DNA of 64,000 bases from Candidatus Gastranaerophilales bacterium (GCA_944325865.1 CALVBS010000001.1:1-64000); one strand, 5' to 3'. Shown: positions 1 to 8,470, numbered from the stretch's first letter. Program-made: numbers and translations. Notes: generated by a model not told the origin, from the sequence alone.

Positions 1-122
1 ACCTTGAGTGTGTCTCCCCTCTCATAAAACCTGACATTTAGTCAGCTTTTGTTCGGCAGAGTACCACATGCTCATATGAAGTTGTCAGCGATTTCTTTCT
101 GAAATCCTGTCCGTTAAGGACA
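1..122 (-). ncRNA. structured 5' leader RNA of a gene beyond the left edge
   Basis: Read on the minus strand, this stretch folds into several hairpins. UGUGUC near its 5' end can pair with GACACA near position 10-20 and close a multibranch structure. Inside are GAUUUC/GAAAUC and CUGAC/GUCAG hairpins and an alternative GUCC/GGAC hairpin. A possible promoter lies just upstream. There is no open reading frame of note on either strand. The layout is that of a regulatory leader, for example a ribosomal-protein leader or riboswitch, for a leftward gene outside the window. I cannot match it to a named family. Confidence 0.35.
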
Positions 123-130
123 CATTTATT

Positions 131-160
131 AATTTATTATAAATATTGCTTTAATGTCAA
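131..160 (-). promoter_or_regulatory. candidate sigma-70 promoter firing leftward
   Basis: On the minus strand TTGACA (155-160) is followed by an AT-rich stretch. ATAAAT lies at 17 bases spacing and TAAATT at 18. A better TATAAT match is only 13 bases away, so the exact -10 is uncertain. It would drive the structured leader at 1-122. Confidence 0.35.
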
Positions 161-253
161 GAGATTTGTTCGTTTTTTGTAAAATATATGGTTATTCATC
201 CTTGAATTTCTTGTTAGTTCTTGTTAGTTTAATTTTTGGAAGAGGGTGTAAGT

Positions 254-1222
254 GTGTATGTAACTCCAATAAGTTTCAATAATACAAATGGATATGCTTA
301 TAGAACTGTTAGTTCTGAAAGCCGTCATTCGTTGCCAGTGTCAAAAACTACATCTTCTGATACGGTATCTTTTCAGGGACTTAATTTGAAGAAATATAAT
401 CCTGCGTATAAGTTTGGATTCAGATTCCTTTTTGAAAGTTCTCAGATTAACTCCAGAAAACGCTTTTCTCCTACAATTTCCGGAATGGAAGGAAAACTTA
501 AGGAAGTATTTATTCCTCTGAATAACAAAGCAAAAGACAAAATTGTTGCTTATGATATAAATCCTGAAAATACAGATAAATATATTATATTTTTTCATGG
601 ATCGTCACAAAATATTTCCAACTGTCAGCGAATTTATAAGGAAATTTTGGCTTCAAGGTATGCGGTTCTGGCACCGGAATATAGCGGATACGGTAAAAAT
701 AAACCTATCAAGGCTGATGAATCTACCTTGAATATGGATATTGACGCCGCACTGAATTATTTGAAAAATAAAGGTATAAAACCTCAAAATATTGGGGTTG
801 TCGGTCACAGTTTCGGCGGTTATGCCGCAGTGTCAGCGGTTACAAAAGAACCTGATGCAGCATTCGCTGTTCTTATTTCTCCGTTGAATTCATTTCGTTA
901 CGAGGTTGAAAATGTTATGAACAGTAAAAGGTTTAAGATGCCGAAAGTATTTTTATATGCTTATAAGATGTTTCCTAATATGCTAAAACCTCTTGAAAAT
1001 ATGCTGAAAACTGAGGAAAGAATATCAAAAAGCCCTGTGCCGTTTTACATTATTCATTCGGTAAATGATAACTGGATTCCTGTTAAATCCTCACAATCAC
1101 TTGCATCAAGAGCAAGGCTTTTGAAAAATTTAATTATTCTTGAAGAGGGCGGACATCATGTCGATGACGGAAAGCTTGTAGTCTTGGGTGATATTTTGAA
1201 GAAACTTAATCCTTCTTCTTAA
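254..1222 (+). CDS. alpha/beta hydrolase (serine hydrolase) with SFQG-motif N-terminus
   Basis: Predicted serine hydrolase of the alpha/beta-hydrolase fold; substrate unknown. The first GTG with a good ribosome-binding site (GGAAGAGGG, 7 bases upstream) is at 254; a TTG at 236 would add six residues and has no such site. Numbering from that TTG, the oxyanion region is HGSS at about 121, the nucleophile is S192 in GHSFGG, the acid is probably D278 and the histidine is H307 in EGGHH. The first 60 residues are Ser/Thr/Asn-rich, show no signal peptide and contain VSFQG, a motif seen in other unnamed proteins here. It resembles the dipeptidyl-peptidase/BAAT-type hydrolases used as small esterases. 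It stands alone, 73 bases before the ABC exporter gene. Confidence 0.8.
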   Translation: MYVTPISFNNTNGYAYRTVSSESRHSLPVSKTTSSDTVSFQGLNLKKYNPAYKFGFRFLFESSQINSRKRFSPTISGMEGKLKEVFIPLNNKAKDKIVAYDINPENTDKYIIFFHGSSQNISNCQRIYKEILASRYAVLAPEYSGYGKNKPIKADESTLNMDIDAALNYLKNKGIKPQNIGVVGHSFGGYAAVSAVTKEPDAAFAVLISPLNSFRYEVENVMNSKRFKMPKVFLYAYKMFPNMLKPLENMLKTEERISKSPVPFYIIHSVNDNWIPVKSSQSLASRARLLKNLIILEEGGHHVDDGKLVVLGDILKKLNPSS

Positions 1223-1295
1223 ACTTTTATTGTGTATTTAGTTTTTTTATGTAATAATCCTATTACGTTGATTAGAGATTAGAGGACTTTATTTT

Positions 1296-3131
1296 ATGGA
1301 ATATATTTTAAAGAATACTGTATCAAAGGATGCTTTTAAGTATGGTTATCTGCTTAAAAAGATTTATCCTTACATAAGACCTGTTATGGGCAGAGCGATA
1401 TTGAACCTGTTAATTGCTATACCGCTCGGACTTTTGGACGGTGTTGTGGCTTTATCATTAAAACCATACCTTGATCTTGTTATCAACGGAAATCCAGAGC
1501 AGGTATATACTGTTTGGGGACATGAAGTACATATTCAGGCTGCATTTGCCGCAATTATTCCGTTTGGTATTATAGGATTTGCTCTTTTTCAAGGTGTATT
1601 GAAATATGTCAGCAATTATTTGACGGATTGGACAGGGCAGAAAGTCTCAAATTCTTTGAAAATTGATTTATTTAAAAAACTTACACGTCTTGATCCGCAA
1701 TTTTATGATGTAAACTCTTCAGGGTTAGTATTGACCAGATTCCTTTCAGATCCTGACGCAGCCTCAAAAAGTATTATTGAAAGTTTAAAATCTTTTATAG
1801 CAACATTTTTTGGTTTGGTAGGGCTTGTCGGAGTTCTCTTGTATAATTCGTGGCAGCTTGCCATTATAGGTTGTACGATTATGGCTATTGCCGTTACTCC
1901 GGTTGTCTTTATCAGAAAGAAAATCAAGAGTGTTTCAAATGCAAGCATGGTTGTCGGCGGTAATATGACAACAAACTTTAATGAAACTTTTGCCGGCAAT
2001 AAGATTATGGCTGCATATAATTTACAGGAAAATCAGAATAAAAAGTTTGAAAATCAGATACATGACCAGTTTAATCTTGCAATGTCTTTGACAAAACGTG
2101 TTGGCTGGATGTCTCCGATAATGTATTTCGTATGTTCAATAGGTATTGCTATTGTTATGGCATACGGAAACCACTTGATTTTATCCGGGCAAATGACGGC
2201 TGGAAGTTTTGCGTCTTTTGTTACGTCTCTTTTGCTCTTATACAAACCTACCAAAACCCTTGGTAATACTTTAACAAGCCTTCAGGGTACTTTTGTTGCT
2301 ATGGGACGTGTTTTTGAATTGTTTGATCTTCAACCTCATATTCAGTCAGCTCCTGATGCAATTAAAGCTCATGGCCTTAATGATTCTATTGAATTTAAAA
2401 ATGTATATTTTGAATATGAAAAAGGTTTGCCAGTATTGAAAAACTTTAATCTGAAAGTTCAAAAGAATGAGACTATTGCACTTGTCGGTAATTCAGGCGG
2501 CGGTAAAAGTACGGTTGTAAGTCTTATTCCAAGATTTTATGATGTAACTTCCGGTTCTGTTAATTTTGACGGTATTGATATAAGGCGTTTTGAACTTAAT
2601 TCGTTAAGAGATCAGATTTCATTTGTATTTCAGGATAACTTTCTATTTTCAGGCTCTATCAGATACAATATTATGATGGGTAATGAAAATGCTTCCGAAG
2701 AAGCTCTTGATAGAGTAGTAAAAATGGCACATCTCGACGAGTTCATTGCAACACTTGAAAATGGTCTTGATACTGTTGTAGGAGAACGAGGAACAACTTT
2801 GTCGGGAGGTCAGCGGCAGCGTGTTGCTATTGCAAGAGCTATGCTTAAAGATGCACCTATAGTAATTCTTGATGAAGCAACATCCGCTTTGGATAACGAA
2901 TCAGAGGCTATTGTGCAAAAGGCTCTTGATAACCTTATTCAAAATAAAACAGTATTTGTCATTGCACACAGATTATCAACTATTAAAAATGCTGACAGAA
3001 TTGCGGTAATTAATGAGGGAGAACTGGCAGAACTGGGAACTCATGACGATTTGATGAATATTAATGACGGCATTTACAGAAAACTTTATGAAATGCAGTT
3101 TAAACATCAGGAAGAATCAGCAGAGGTTTAG
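1296..3131 (+). CDS. ABC transporter ATP-binding/permease, MsbA-like exporter
   Basis: Half-size ABC exporter (611 residues, usual length) with a fused membrane domain of about six helices (residues 30-320) and a nucleotide-binding domain (about 365-600). Walker A is GNSGGGKST (about 397-405), the signature LSGGQ near 502, Walker B VILDEATSALD near 525 and the switch histidine in IAHRLST near 557. It acts in the inner membrane as a homodimer. The closest functional idea is the lipid flippase MsbA, but multidrug exporters look alike at this level. Start ATG has GAGGA upstream. The small gene at 3143 follows after 11 bases and is probably cotranscribed. Confidence 0.85.
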   Translation: MEYILKNTVSKDAFKYGYLLKKIYPYIRPVMGRAILNLLIAIPLGLLDGVVALSLKPYLDLVINGNPEQVYTVWGHEVHIQAAFAAIIPFGIIGFALFQGVLKYVSNYLTDWTGQKVSNSLKIDLFKKLTRLDPQFYDVNSSGLVLTRFLSDPDAASKSIIESLKSFIATFFGLVGLVGVLLYNSWQLAIIGCTIMAIAVTPVVFIRKKIKSVSNASMVVGGNMTTNFNETFAGNKIMAAYNLQENQNKKFENQIHDQFNLAMSLTKRVGWMSPIMYFVCSIGIAIVMAYGNHLILSGQMTAGSFASFVTSLLLLYKPTKTLGNTLTSLQGTFVAMGRVFELFDLQPHIQSAPDAIKAHGLNDSIEFKNVYFEYEKGLPVLKNFNLKVQKNETIALVGNSGGGKSTVVSLIPRFYDVTSGSVNFDGIDIRRFELNSLRDQISFVFQDNFLFSGSIRYNIMMGNENASEEALDRVVKMAHLDEFIATLENGLDTVVGERGTTLSGGQRQRVAIARAMLKDAPIVILDEATSALDNESEAIVQKALDNLIQNKTVFVIAHRLSTIKNADRIAVINEGELAELGTHDDLMNINDGIYRKLYEMQFKHQEESAEV

Positions 3132-3142
3132 GTAAATATATT

Positions 3143-3472
3143 ATGACAAATCTTGTTTTGAAAAAATGGATTGAACCTTATGTCCTACTGGAAACGTTAA
3201 AAAATCAATATGAAATGAGTGACTTTACATTTGACGGTTGGACGAAACCGGAGAAGATGAAAGAGTTTTTTAAAGCTCTGGAGAAACCTGATACTATAGG
3301 ATTGTATATGAAAAACGTAAATAAATTTTATGTTTTTTCCGGAGTTGCACAACTTAACTTAAAAGAGTTATTTAATTTTTGTGATGACGATTTAATTTCT
3401 GAGGCGGATTCAAATACTGCATTGCAGCTTGTTGATATGGGGAAGGCCGAGGCTTCTTTTATAAAATTATAA
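3143..3472 (+). CDS. small hypothetical protein downstream of ABC exporter
   Basis: 109 residues, soluble, no signal peptide, no motif I recognise. It is mixed in charge with an aromatic-rich centre (residues 25-70). It begins 11 bases after the ABC exporter stop codon, so it is probably in the same transcript, which is the only clue to its role. TTAGGT upstream is a weak ribosome-binding site. Codon use and composition match the neighbours, so it is probably a real gene. Confidence 0.6.
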   Translation: MTNLVLKKWIEPYVLLETLKNQYEMSDFTFDGWTKPEKMKEFFKALEKPDTIGLYMKNVNKFYVFSGVAQLNLKELFNFCDDDLISEADSNTALQLVDMGKAEASFIKL

Positions 3473-3552
3473 AATTTTGTTAAAATAAGGCAATTTTTTT
3501 CCCACAAAATCCTTTATATAAATACAGGGGATTTTATAAGGGGAAAATAAAA

Positions 3553-4377
3553 TTGTTAAGTTCTATTGCTAGAAATCTTAATACAACTTATGTGCAGAAT
3601 AATTATTTCGGTATGAACAGAGGTCCTGTAATTTTACCGTATAACAATTTTCCGAATCCTCCTTCTTGGAGCGGCGGATGTTCTGTATTTAATTTTCCAA
3701 TGCCTTCTTATAATCCGTTCTGGGGCGGCGGGTTTATGATGAATCCTTTTGGCGGAAACTTTATGATGCCATTTTTCGGCTGCTGGGGTGGTTTTGGAAA
3801 CAGGTTCTTTGACATGATTATGTCAATGCAGCTGTTTCAAATGACAATGAATTCATTCACTAATCTGGCAAACTCTTTAAGTAAAGTAAGAACACCGTCA
3901 CATTCTTATAATTATTCGACAACTCCCGCATCAACGGTTCGCAGGTCTAATTATTCTAAGAATTTCAATATAATAACAAAAACGAGTTTGCCTCAACTGA
4001 AAGATATAGGTTACAGTTCAAAGAAAGGTAAAAAACTTGCAGAAGCTGCATTGTCAAATTCCGTCGGATTTACCGGATATTGTGCAAAATATGTGAGAAT
4101 GGCACTTGAAAAAGCAGGGTTGTCTAATGGTATGCGTGCAGATGCTGCTGATTATAATACTGTTTTAAGCATGAACAAAAACTTTAAAGAAATTTCTGCG
4201 GACGGTATTAATTTATCTTCACTTCCTGCAGGGTGTATTCTGGTATATGACAGAGGAAAGTCCGGATATAGTTCTCAATACGGGCATGTTGAAATTACAA
4301 CCGGAAGCGGACAGGCAGTAAGTGACGGCATAACTACAAATATAAGACCGGGTGCCCGAGTTTATGTACCCGTTTAA
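3553..4377 (+). CDS. CHAP/NlpC-like cysteine amidase with Gly/Phe/Met-rich N-terminus
   Basis: 274 residues from a TTG start preceded by AAGGGG. Residues 20-110 are low-complexity, rich in Gly, Phe, Met, Asn and Pro. The C-terminal 110 residues look like a CHAP or NlpC/P60-type peptidoglycan amidase: candidate nucleophile C177 in GYCAKYVR, candidate histidine H245 in YGHVEI, and a PAGCILVYDR segment typical of the strand before the histidine. Such enzymes cleave peptide cross-links in the cell wall. No signal peptide is visible, so export would need another route. It converges on coaE with overlapping stop codons. Confidence 0.65.
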   Translation: MLSSIARNLNTTYVQNNYFGMNRGPVILPYNNFPNPPSWSGGCSVFNFPMPSYNPFWGGGFMMNPFGGNFMMPFFGCWGGFGNRFFDMIMSMQLFQMTMNSFTNLANSLSKVRTPSHSYNYSTTPASTVRRSNYSKNFNIITKTSLPQLKDIGYSSKKGKKLAEAALSNSVGFTGYCAKYVRMALEKAGLSNGMRADAADYNTVLSMNKNFKEISADGINLSSLPAGCILVYDRGKSGYSSQYGHVEITTGSGQAVSDGITTNIRPGARVYVPV

Positions 4378-4943
4378 AAATTTAATAAAAAATCATTAAC
4401 GGATTTTTCTAATTCGGAAATGGTTCCGTTATTGTAAATAACATATTCACACAGGTTCAATTTAGTGTCCTGTGAAAGCTGTGATTGCATTCTTTGTTTT
4501 GCATAATCAGTCGGATAATGATTCCTCGATAATAAGCGTTGAAGGCGAATTTCGTCATCCGTATAAATAAGAAGAGCTTTATCAAATATATTCCTCATAT
4601 CACTTTCAAACAAAAGCGGTATCCCGACAAAAACAAGGGATTCGCTTTTATTTTTTTCAAAAAACTCTGATATTTTCTCCTTGATTGCAGGGTGTATAAT
4701 CTTTTCAAGTTGTGTTTTTAATTCAGGAGCTGAAAATACCAGTTTCCCTAACTTGTTACGGGAAATTTTGGAGTCTTCCATAATGTCGAAATTTCTAAAA
4801 GCTTCTTTAATTGCAGGCATGTTGTCAAGAAGTTCATGTGCGGTTTTATCTGTATCAAGGACTTTATATCCTTTTGCTTCCAAAATTTTTTGAACAGAAG
4901 ATTTTCCTGATGCGATATTTCCTGTAATTGCAATTTTAAGCAT
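4374..4943 (-). CDS. coaE: dephospho-CoA kinase
   Basis: Last step of coenzyme A synthesis: ATP-dependent phosphorylation of the 3'-hydroxyl of dephospho-CoA in the cytoplasm. 189 residues, normal for the family. The P-loop is GNIASGKSS at residues 8-16, followed by a DTD(K) motif around 30 that is typical for substrate binding, and the lid region LQRLLSRN follows near 140. Its start overlaps the end of the pseudouridine synthase gene by 8 bases, so the two are translated from one message. Confidence 0.93.
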   Translation of the reverse strand: MLKIAITGNIASGKSSVQKILEAKGYKVLDTDKTAHELLDNMPAIKEAFRNFDIMEDSKISRNKLGKLVFSAPELKTQLEKIIHPAIKEKISEFFEKNKSESLVFVGIPLLFESDMRNIFDKALLIYTDDEIRLQRLLSRNHYPTDYAKQRMQSQLSQDTKLNLCEYVIYNNGTISELEKSVNDFLLNF

Positions 4944-5670
4944 TTTTTGAAATCCTGTTGAGAAAGTTTTTTAATTCTTTAATCTGTTTAGGCTTTATCG
5001 GTTTAAATTCACCGCGTTTCAATCCTGCAAGATCAAGTGTTGCATGTCTGGTTCTTTTAAGAGTTTTGACTTCATATCCGACATGTTCAAACATTTTTCT
5101 GATTTGACGGTTCATACCCTGAAACAGTGTTATTTCCATTGTTGTATGCTCATTATCCTGTTCAAGAACAGTAATATCAGCATATGCAATCTTTCCTGCT
5201 TCGATTTCAATACCGTTTGCCAGTTGTTCAAGCTCGTGTTTATGAATCATTCCGCCTATTGTAACAAGATAAACTTTAGGTACCTTAACTGACGGGTGAG
5301 TAAGTGCATTAATCAGTTCTCCGTCATTTGTAAGAATTAGTAATCCAGTTGAGTCTTTATCAAGCCTTCCGACAGGTTTCAGGTGATACATTGATTCCGG
5401 TAAAAGGTCATAGATTGTTTTTCTGCCTTTTTCGTCATCGGCGGTTGTTATATACCCGGCGGGCTTATAGAATCGATAATATTCATGTCTTACAGGATGG
5501 ATAAGCTTTTTATCAACAAAAACTTTGTCTTTCTCCTGTACAAGATATCCGAGTTCCGTAACTTTTTTGCCGTTAACCATAACCTGACCGTTTTCAATCA
5601 GTTCATCGGCTTTTCTTCTGGAACAAAGTCCGGAAGATGCAATATATTTGTTTAAACGAGTGCCGGACAT
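4936..5670 (-). CDS. RsuA/RluB/RluE-family pseudouridine synthase
   Basis: Converts a uridine in rRNA to pseudouridine. An N-terminal S4 RNA-binding domain (residues about 3-50: LNKYIASSGLCSRRKAD) is followed by the catalytic domain with GRLDKDSTGLL, D104 being the catalytic aspartate. 244 residues is the usual size. The exact rRNA target (RluB-, RluE- or RsuA-type) cannot be set from sequence alone. It overlaps the upstream thioesterase gene by 19 bases and coaE by 8, forming a tight three-gene minus-strand operon. Confidence 0.9.
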   Translation of the reverse strand: MSGTRLNKYIASSGLCSRRKADELIENGQVMVNGKKVTELGYLVQEKDKVFVDKKLIHPVRHEYYRFYKPAGYITTADDEKGRKTIYDLLPESMYHLKPVGRLDKDSTGLLILTNDGELINALTHPSVKVPKVYLVTIGGMIHKHELEQLANGIEIEAGKIAYADITVLEQDNEHTTMEITLFQGMNRQIRKMFEHVGYEVKTLKRTRHATLDLAGLKRGEFKPIKPKQIKELKNFLNRISKNA

Positions 5671-6074
5671 TTTAGTGATTCCTCAAACGTTTTAGCAAGA
5701 ATTTCCGGCATTCTGCGGTATAGTTTTCCGTTGTTTGAGATTGCCACAACGTCAACTTCGGCTTCAATAAATTTTTTTCCGGTCTCTTTTGACAGGATTG
5801 TCTGTTTAAATGTAACAGAAAGTCCGTTAAATTTAGATATTTCCGTTTCGATAATCATATCATCATCAAGTCTTGCTGACATTTTATATTTAATATTGAT
5901 GTTCGTGACAGGAAGGACAATATCCTGATTCTTTAAATCAATAAGATTGTGTCCCATTTGTTCACAGAGCATAACTCTGCCCATTTCAAGCCATCTTAAA
6001 TAAGAACCGTGCCAGACAACGCCGTAAGCATCGGTATCAGAATAATAAACTTTTTGTTCAAATGTATGTTTCAT
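5652..6074 (-). CDS. acyl-CoA thioesterase, YbgC/4HBT hotdog family
   Basis: 140 residues, the normal size for a single hotdog-fold thioesterase. The signature YSDTDAYGVVWHGSYLRWLE is at residues 11-30, with the catalytic Asp within the DTD (13-15) and H22. YbgC-type enzymes hydrolyse short acyl-CoAs; some relatives act on hydroxybenzoyl-CoA or DHNA-CoA. It is the first gene of the operon with the pseudouridine synthase and coaE; the link to coenzyme A metabolism is consistent but indirect. Confidence 0.85.
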   Translation of the reverse strand: MKHTFEQKVYYSDTDAYGVVWHGSYLRWLEMGRVMLCEQMGHNLIDLKNQDIVLPVTNINIKYKMSARLDDDMIIETEISKFNGLSVTFKQTILSKETGKKFIEAEVDVVAISNNGKLYRRMPEILAKTFEESLKCPALV

Positions 6075-6182
6075 ATTCGGATTATAGCATGAAACTGTTA
6101 TAAGATTTGTAAAAAAATAATCAAATAAGGCAATAAAAATTCTTTATGTGTTTTATTCTATGTGTGTAGTGTAGGAAATTTT

Positions 6183-7046
6183 ATGTTATCTGTACAGAAT
6201 ATAAATCAAAATTTCAATAATACAGGGAGTAACCTCCAAAGACCATTATCAAATCCTGCTTTTGGTAATCGGGAATATTATCCTTACGGTTCTCAAAACG
6301 GAGGTTATTATGAGAATAATGACACCACAGATATAGGAAAAACTGCTATAACGGCTGGGCTTTTGCAGTTACTTTCTTCATCTTTAAATAAGGCATCACA
6401 ATGGTTAAGCAACAGGCTGACTTCCGGAAAAGAATTTGCCGGTGCTGATGATGTTGCCAGAGTTGCCGGTGATATGGTTAAAAATAACAAACTGGATGTA
6501 ACAATTGAATATATTAGTCCGGAAAATCTCGGTGAGATGACCAGAAAATACGGAGGCGGACTGGAAGAAGTTGCACATGGGAAAAATGCATTTTTCTCTC
6601 CTGAAAAGAAATTAGCAGTGGCTCCTAAATCAAAACCGTCTTTACTTCCGCATGAGTTAGGCCATGCAATAAATGCCAAAAGCAGATTTTGGTCTGCAAT
6701 GCAAAAATCAAGACGTTATACCTCAATGGTTCCTCTTGCGGTTTTGTTATTGAGTAAATTTAAGCCTGATAATTCTGGTGAACCTAATTTTGTTGAACGA
6801 AATGCCGGACTTCTTGGCTTCGGAGCATTTTTGCCTACAATAATAGAGGAAGGCAAGGCCTCATTACGCGGTATAAAGCAGGCTAAAAAGACCCTTGCAA
6901 ATGAGATTAAATCGGGCAAAATTAAACTCGGAGCATTGAAACGGAATTATTTTGTGGCATGGCTAACCTATTTGCTGGCCGGTGTTGGGCTTGGTGTTGC
7001 AACAAAATATTCAATAGTTGAGAATAACCTCTATAACGGAAAATAA
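6183..7046 (+). CDS. predicted membrane-anchored zinc metallopeptidase (HELGH), PAFGN-motif N-terminus
   Basis: The ATG at 6183 follows TAGGAAA and is preferred over ATG 6162, which has no ribosome-binding site. The N-terminus is Asn/Gln/Tyr-rich and disordered with PAFGN near residue 25. A zinc peptidase motif LLPHELGHAIN is at about residues 155-164 from this start, with His-Glu-x-x-His in place. After it come two or three hydrophobic stretches, the last near the C-terminus (YFVAWLTYLLAGVGLGVAT). I infer a membrane-bound gluzincin-like peptidase of unknown substrate. The third zinc ligand is not obvious; E of NFVERNAG or EEGKAS is a candidate. Confidence 0.6.
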   Translation: MLSVQNINQNFNNTGSNLQRPLSNPAFGNREYYPYGSQNGGYYENNDTTDIGKTAITAGLLQLLSSSLNKASQWLSNRLTSGKEFAGADDVARVAGDMVKNNKLDVTIEYISPENLGEMTRKYGGGLEEVAHGKNAFFSPEKKLAVAPKSKPSLLPHELGHAINAKSRFWSAMQKSRRYTSMVPLAVLLLSKFKPDNSGEPNFVERNAGLLGFGAFLPTIIEEGKASLRGIKQAKKTLANEIKSGKIKLGALKRNYFVAWLTYLLAGVGLGVATKYSIVENNLYNGK

Positions 7047-7050
7047 TTCG

Positions 7051-7275
7051 CTATTCATGTTTATTATACTGAACAAGCTGTTCAAACTTTAAATCAAGAG
7101 CTTCCAGAAGTGAAAGAATTGTTAAAAGAGTCGGATTCATTTCGGCTCTTTCTATTTTGCCTATATGTGTCGGATTAAGATTACAAATTTGACCGAATTT
7201 TTCCAGTGAATATCCTCGTCTAACCCGTTCAACTCTAAGATTATTTCCAAATTCAATTAATTTCGGATACTTCAT
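7051..7275 (-). CDS. small XRE-family HTH regulator, divergent to prepilin-like gene
   Basis: 74 residues, almost entirely one Cro/C1-type helix-turn-helix domain (LRVERVRRGYSLEKFGQICNLNPTHIGKIERAEMNP, with the typical SLEKFG and NPTHIGKIER helices). It is transcribed away from the prepilin-like gene that starts at 7383; the 107-base gap holds a consensus promoter and palindromes. It probably binds there. The stop is only 4 bases from the end of the metallopeptidase gene on the other strand. Confidence 0.85.
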   Translation of the reverse strand: MKYPKLIEFGNNLRVERVRRGYSLEKFGQICNLNPTHIGKIERAEMNPTLLTILSLLEALDLKFEQLVQYNKHE

Positions 7276-7292
7276 ACCTTAATCTTAGCTTA

Positions 7293-7358
7293 TTGACAAA
7301 AATAATTCCGCTCATTATAATGGCAATATTAATCATTTTAATGATTATATTTATCATT
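7293..7358 (+). promoter_or_regulatory. consensus sigma-70 promoter with downstream palindromic operator
   Basis: TTGACA (7293-7298) and TATAAT (7316-7321) are separated by exactly 17 bases, a perfect consensus. Just downstream, 7330-7347 is a perfect palindrome with 8-base arms (TAATCATT and AATGATTA). A second overlapping inverted repeat (AATGAT / ATCATT) runs 7340-7358. Both lie between the promoter and the ribosome-binding site (GGAGG, 7372-7376) of the prepilin-like gene. The position suits repression by the divergent HTH protein. Confidence 0.7.
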
Positions 7359-7382
7359 ATAAGGATTAAATGGAGGTTGATA

Positions 7383-8096
7383 ATGATTGATAAAATTACA
7401 AAGACAAATTTTGCAGCATTCACTTTGGCGGAAGTCCTCGTAACACTTGGAATTATAGGAGTAATTGCTGCATTAACTCTGACTCAGCTTATAAAGGACT
7501 ATCAGGGGAAAGTTTTACATACTCAGTTATTAAAGGCCTATTCAGTTTTATCTCAAGCCTTGGAACGTATGGCTGTCGGAGAAAATTAGGTAGTTAATGC
7601 TGCAAATTATTATCCTTATAAGTTTCAGCCTGTTTTTATCAAATACTTTCTGGTTTATAAAGACTGTGGTCGAAAAGATTGTGAAACGATGGAGAATGAT
7701 AGTTTTAATATGCCTGATGATGAGTCATTGTTTTTAAAGATTGAAAATTATGAAACATATACACGTGACAGAAATATAAAATCGGCATTTTTAGACGACG
7801 GGCAGTTTATATTTTCGGATGGTATGTTTGTTATGATAGAAAATGTTTGTGCTCAAAATTTATTTATCTCTGTTGATGTAAACGGTATTAAAAAAAGACC
7901 TAATGCTTGGGGGCATGATTTATTTACATTTCAGGTAACGGATGACGGCAGGCTTTTGCCAATGGGGGCTATAGGAACGAGATACACTGATATGAATACT
8001 TATTGTTCTCCGACCTCTTCAGATGACCAAAATGGAATAGCATGTACGGAAAAAGCCCTCCGCGATTCAAAATATTTTAAGAATTTGCCAAAGTAA
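7383..8096 (+). pseudogene. prepilin-like gene interrupted by in-frame TAG
   Basis: Starts at ATG 7383 after GGAGG. It encodes A|FTLAEVLVTLGIIG, a type IV prepilin/pseudopilin signal with Glu at +5 and one N-terminal helix. Codon 69 (7587-7589) is TAG. The same frame then stays open to 8096 and continues a normal pilin-like globular part with the hallmarks VDVNGxKKxPNxxGxDxFxF and a C-terminal KNLPK, as in the neighbours. A single substitution explains the break. Either it is a recent nonsense pseudogene, or read-through or a mixed population hides it. The downstream part has no obvious ribosome-binding site. Promoter and ribosome-binding site look intact. Confidence 0.8.
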
Positions 8097-8252
8097 AAAT
8101 GTTACACATATAAGTTTTTGCAAAAATGATGTGTAAGTGTGCCGGACTGAACTTGTTTTGGTATTTATCAATAGTTAGACTCTGAAACGAGTTTATAAAT
8201 GCAATTTATATATTGTTTTGGGTAATATTATATATAAATCCCTAAAAAACTA

Positions 8253-8393
8253 TTGACTGAAAAAAATGTTTGGGTTAAACTGAAATAGTTCGCAAAGCGG
8301 ACAGAGCCGAAGACGATAAAATAGCTCTATTTTCGTTAAGGTTCAGATGGTGAAGTCATCTATTTATAAAAATGATAATTGAATAAATCACTT
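8253..8393 (+). other. promoter and structured leader upstream of tRNA-Pro
   Basis: TTGACT (8253-8258), 17 bases, TAAACT (8276-8281) forms a promoter. The following RNA has three hairpins: GTTCGC/GCGGAC (8288-8302, loop AAA), an arm closed by ACG/CGT with AAAATA/TATTTT inside (8313-8336), and GATG/CATC (about 8346-8360). CTGAA at 8280 could pair with TTCAG at 8342-8346 to make a three-way junction if transcription starts a little earlier. It ends directly at tRNA-Pro. It could be just the tRNA precursor leader or a separate small RNA. The stretch 8097-8252 before it holds nothing I recognise. Confidence 0.4.
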
Positions 8394-8470
8394 CGGGATG
8401 TGGCGCAGCTTGGTAGCGCACCTCGCTTGGGACGAGGGGGTCGCACGTTCAAATCGTGTCATCCCGACCA
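8394..8470 (+). tRNA. tRNA-Pro (anticodon TGG)
   Basis: Full cloverleaf of 77 bases. The acceptor CGGGATG pairs with CATCCCG. The anticodon stem CCTCG/CGAGG carries loop CTTGGGA (anticodon TGG), the T-arm loop is TTCAAAT, and the 3' CCA is encoded (8468-8470). It is followed at once by an intrinsic terminator. Confidence 0.95.

Noticed and set aside
6162-6182. Extended start of the zinc peptidase gene at ATG 6162
   Set aside because: No ribosome-binding site before it, while ATG 6183 has TAGGAAA and gives a natural N-terminus.
7587-7589. TAG recoded as an amino acid in this genome
   Set aside because: Other genes here end normally in TAG (for example 3131, 15193, 22440), so general recoding is not supported; a nonsense change in one gene is simpler.
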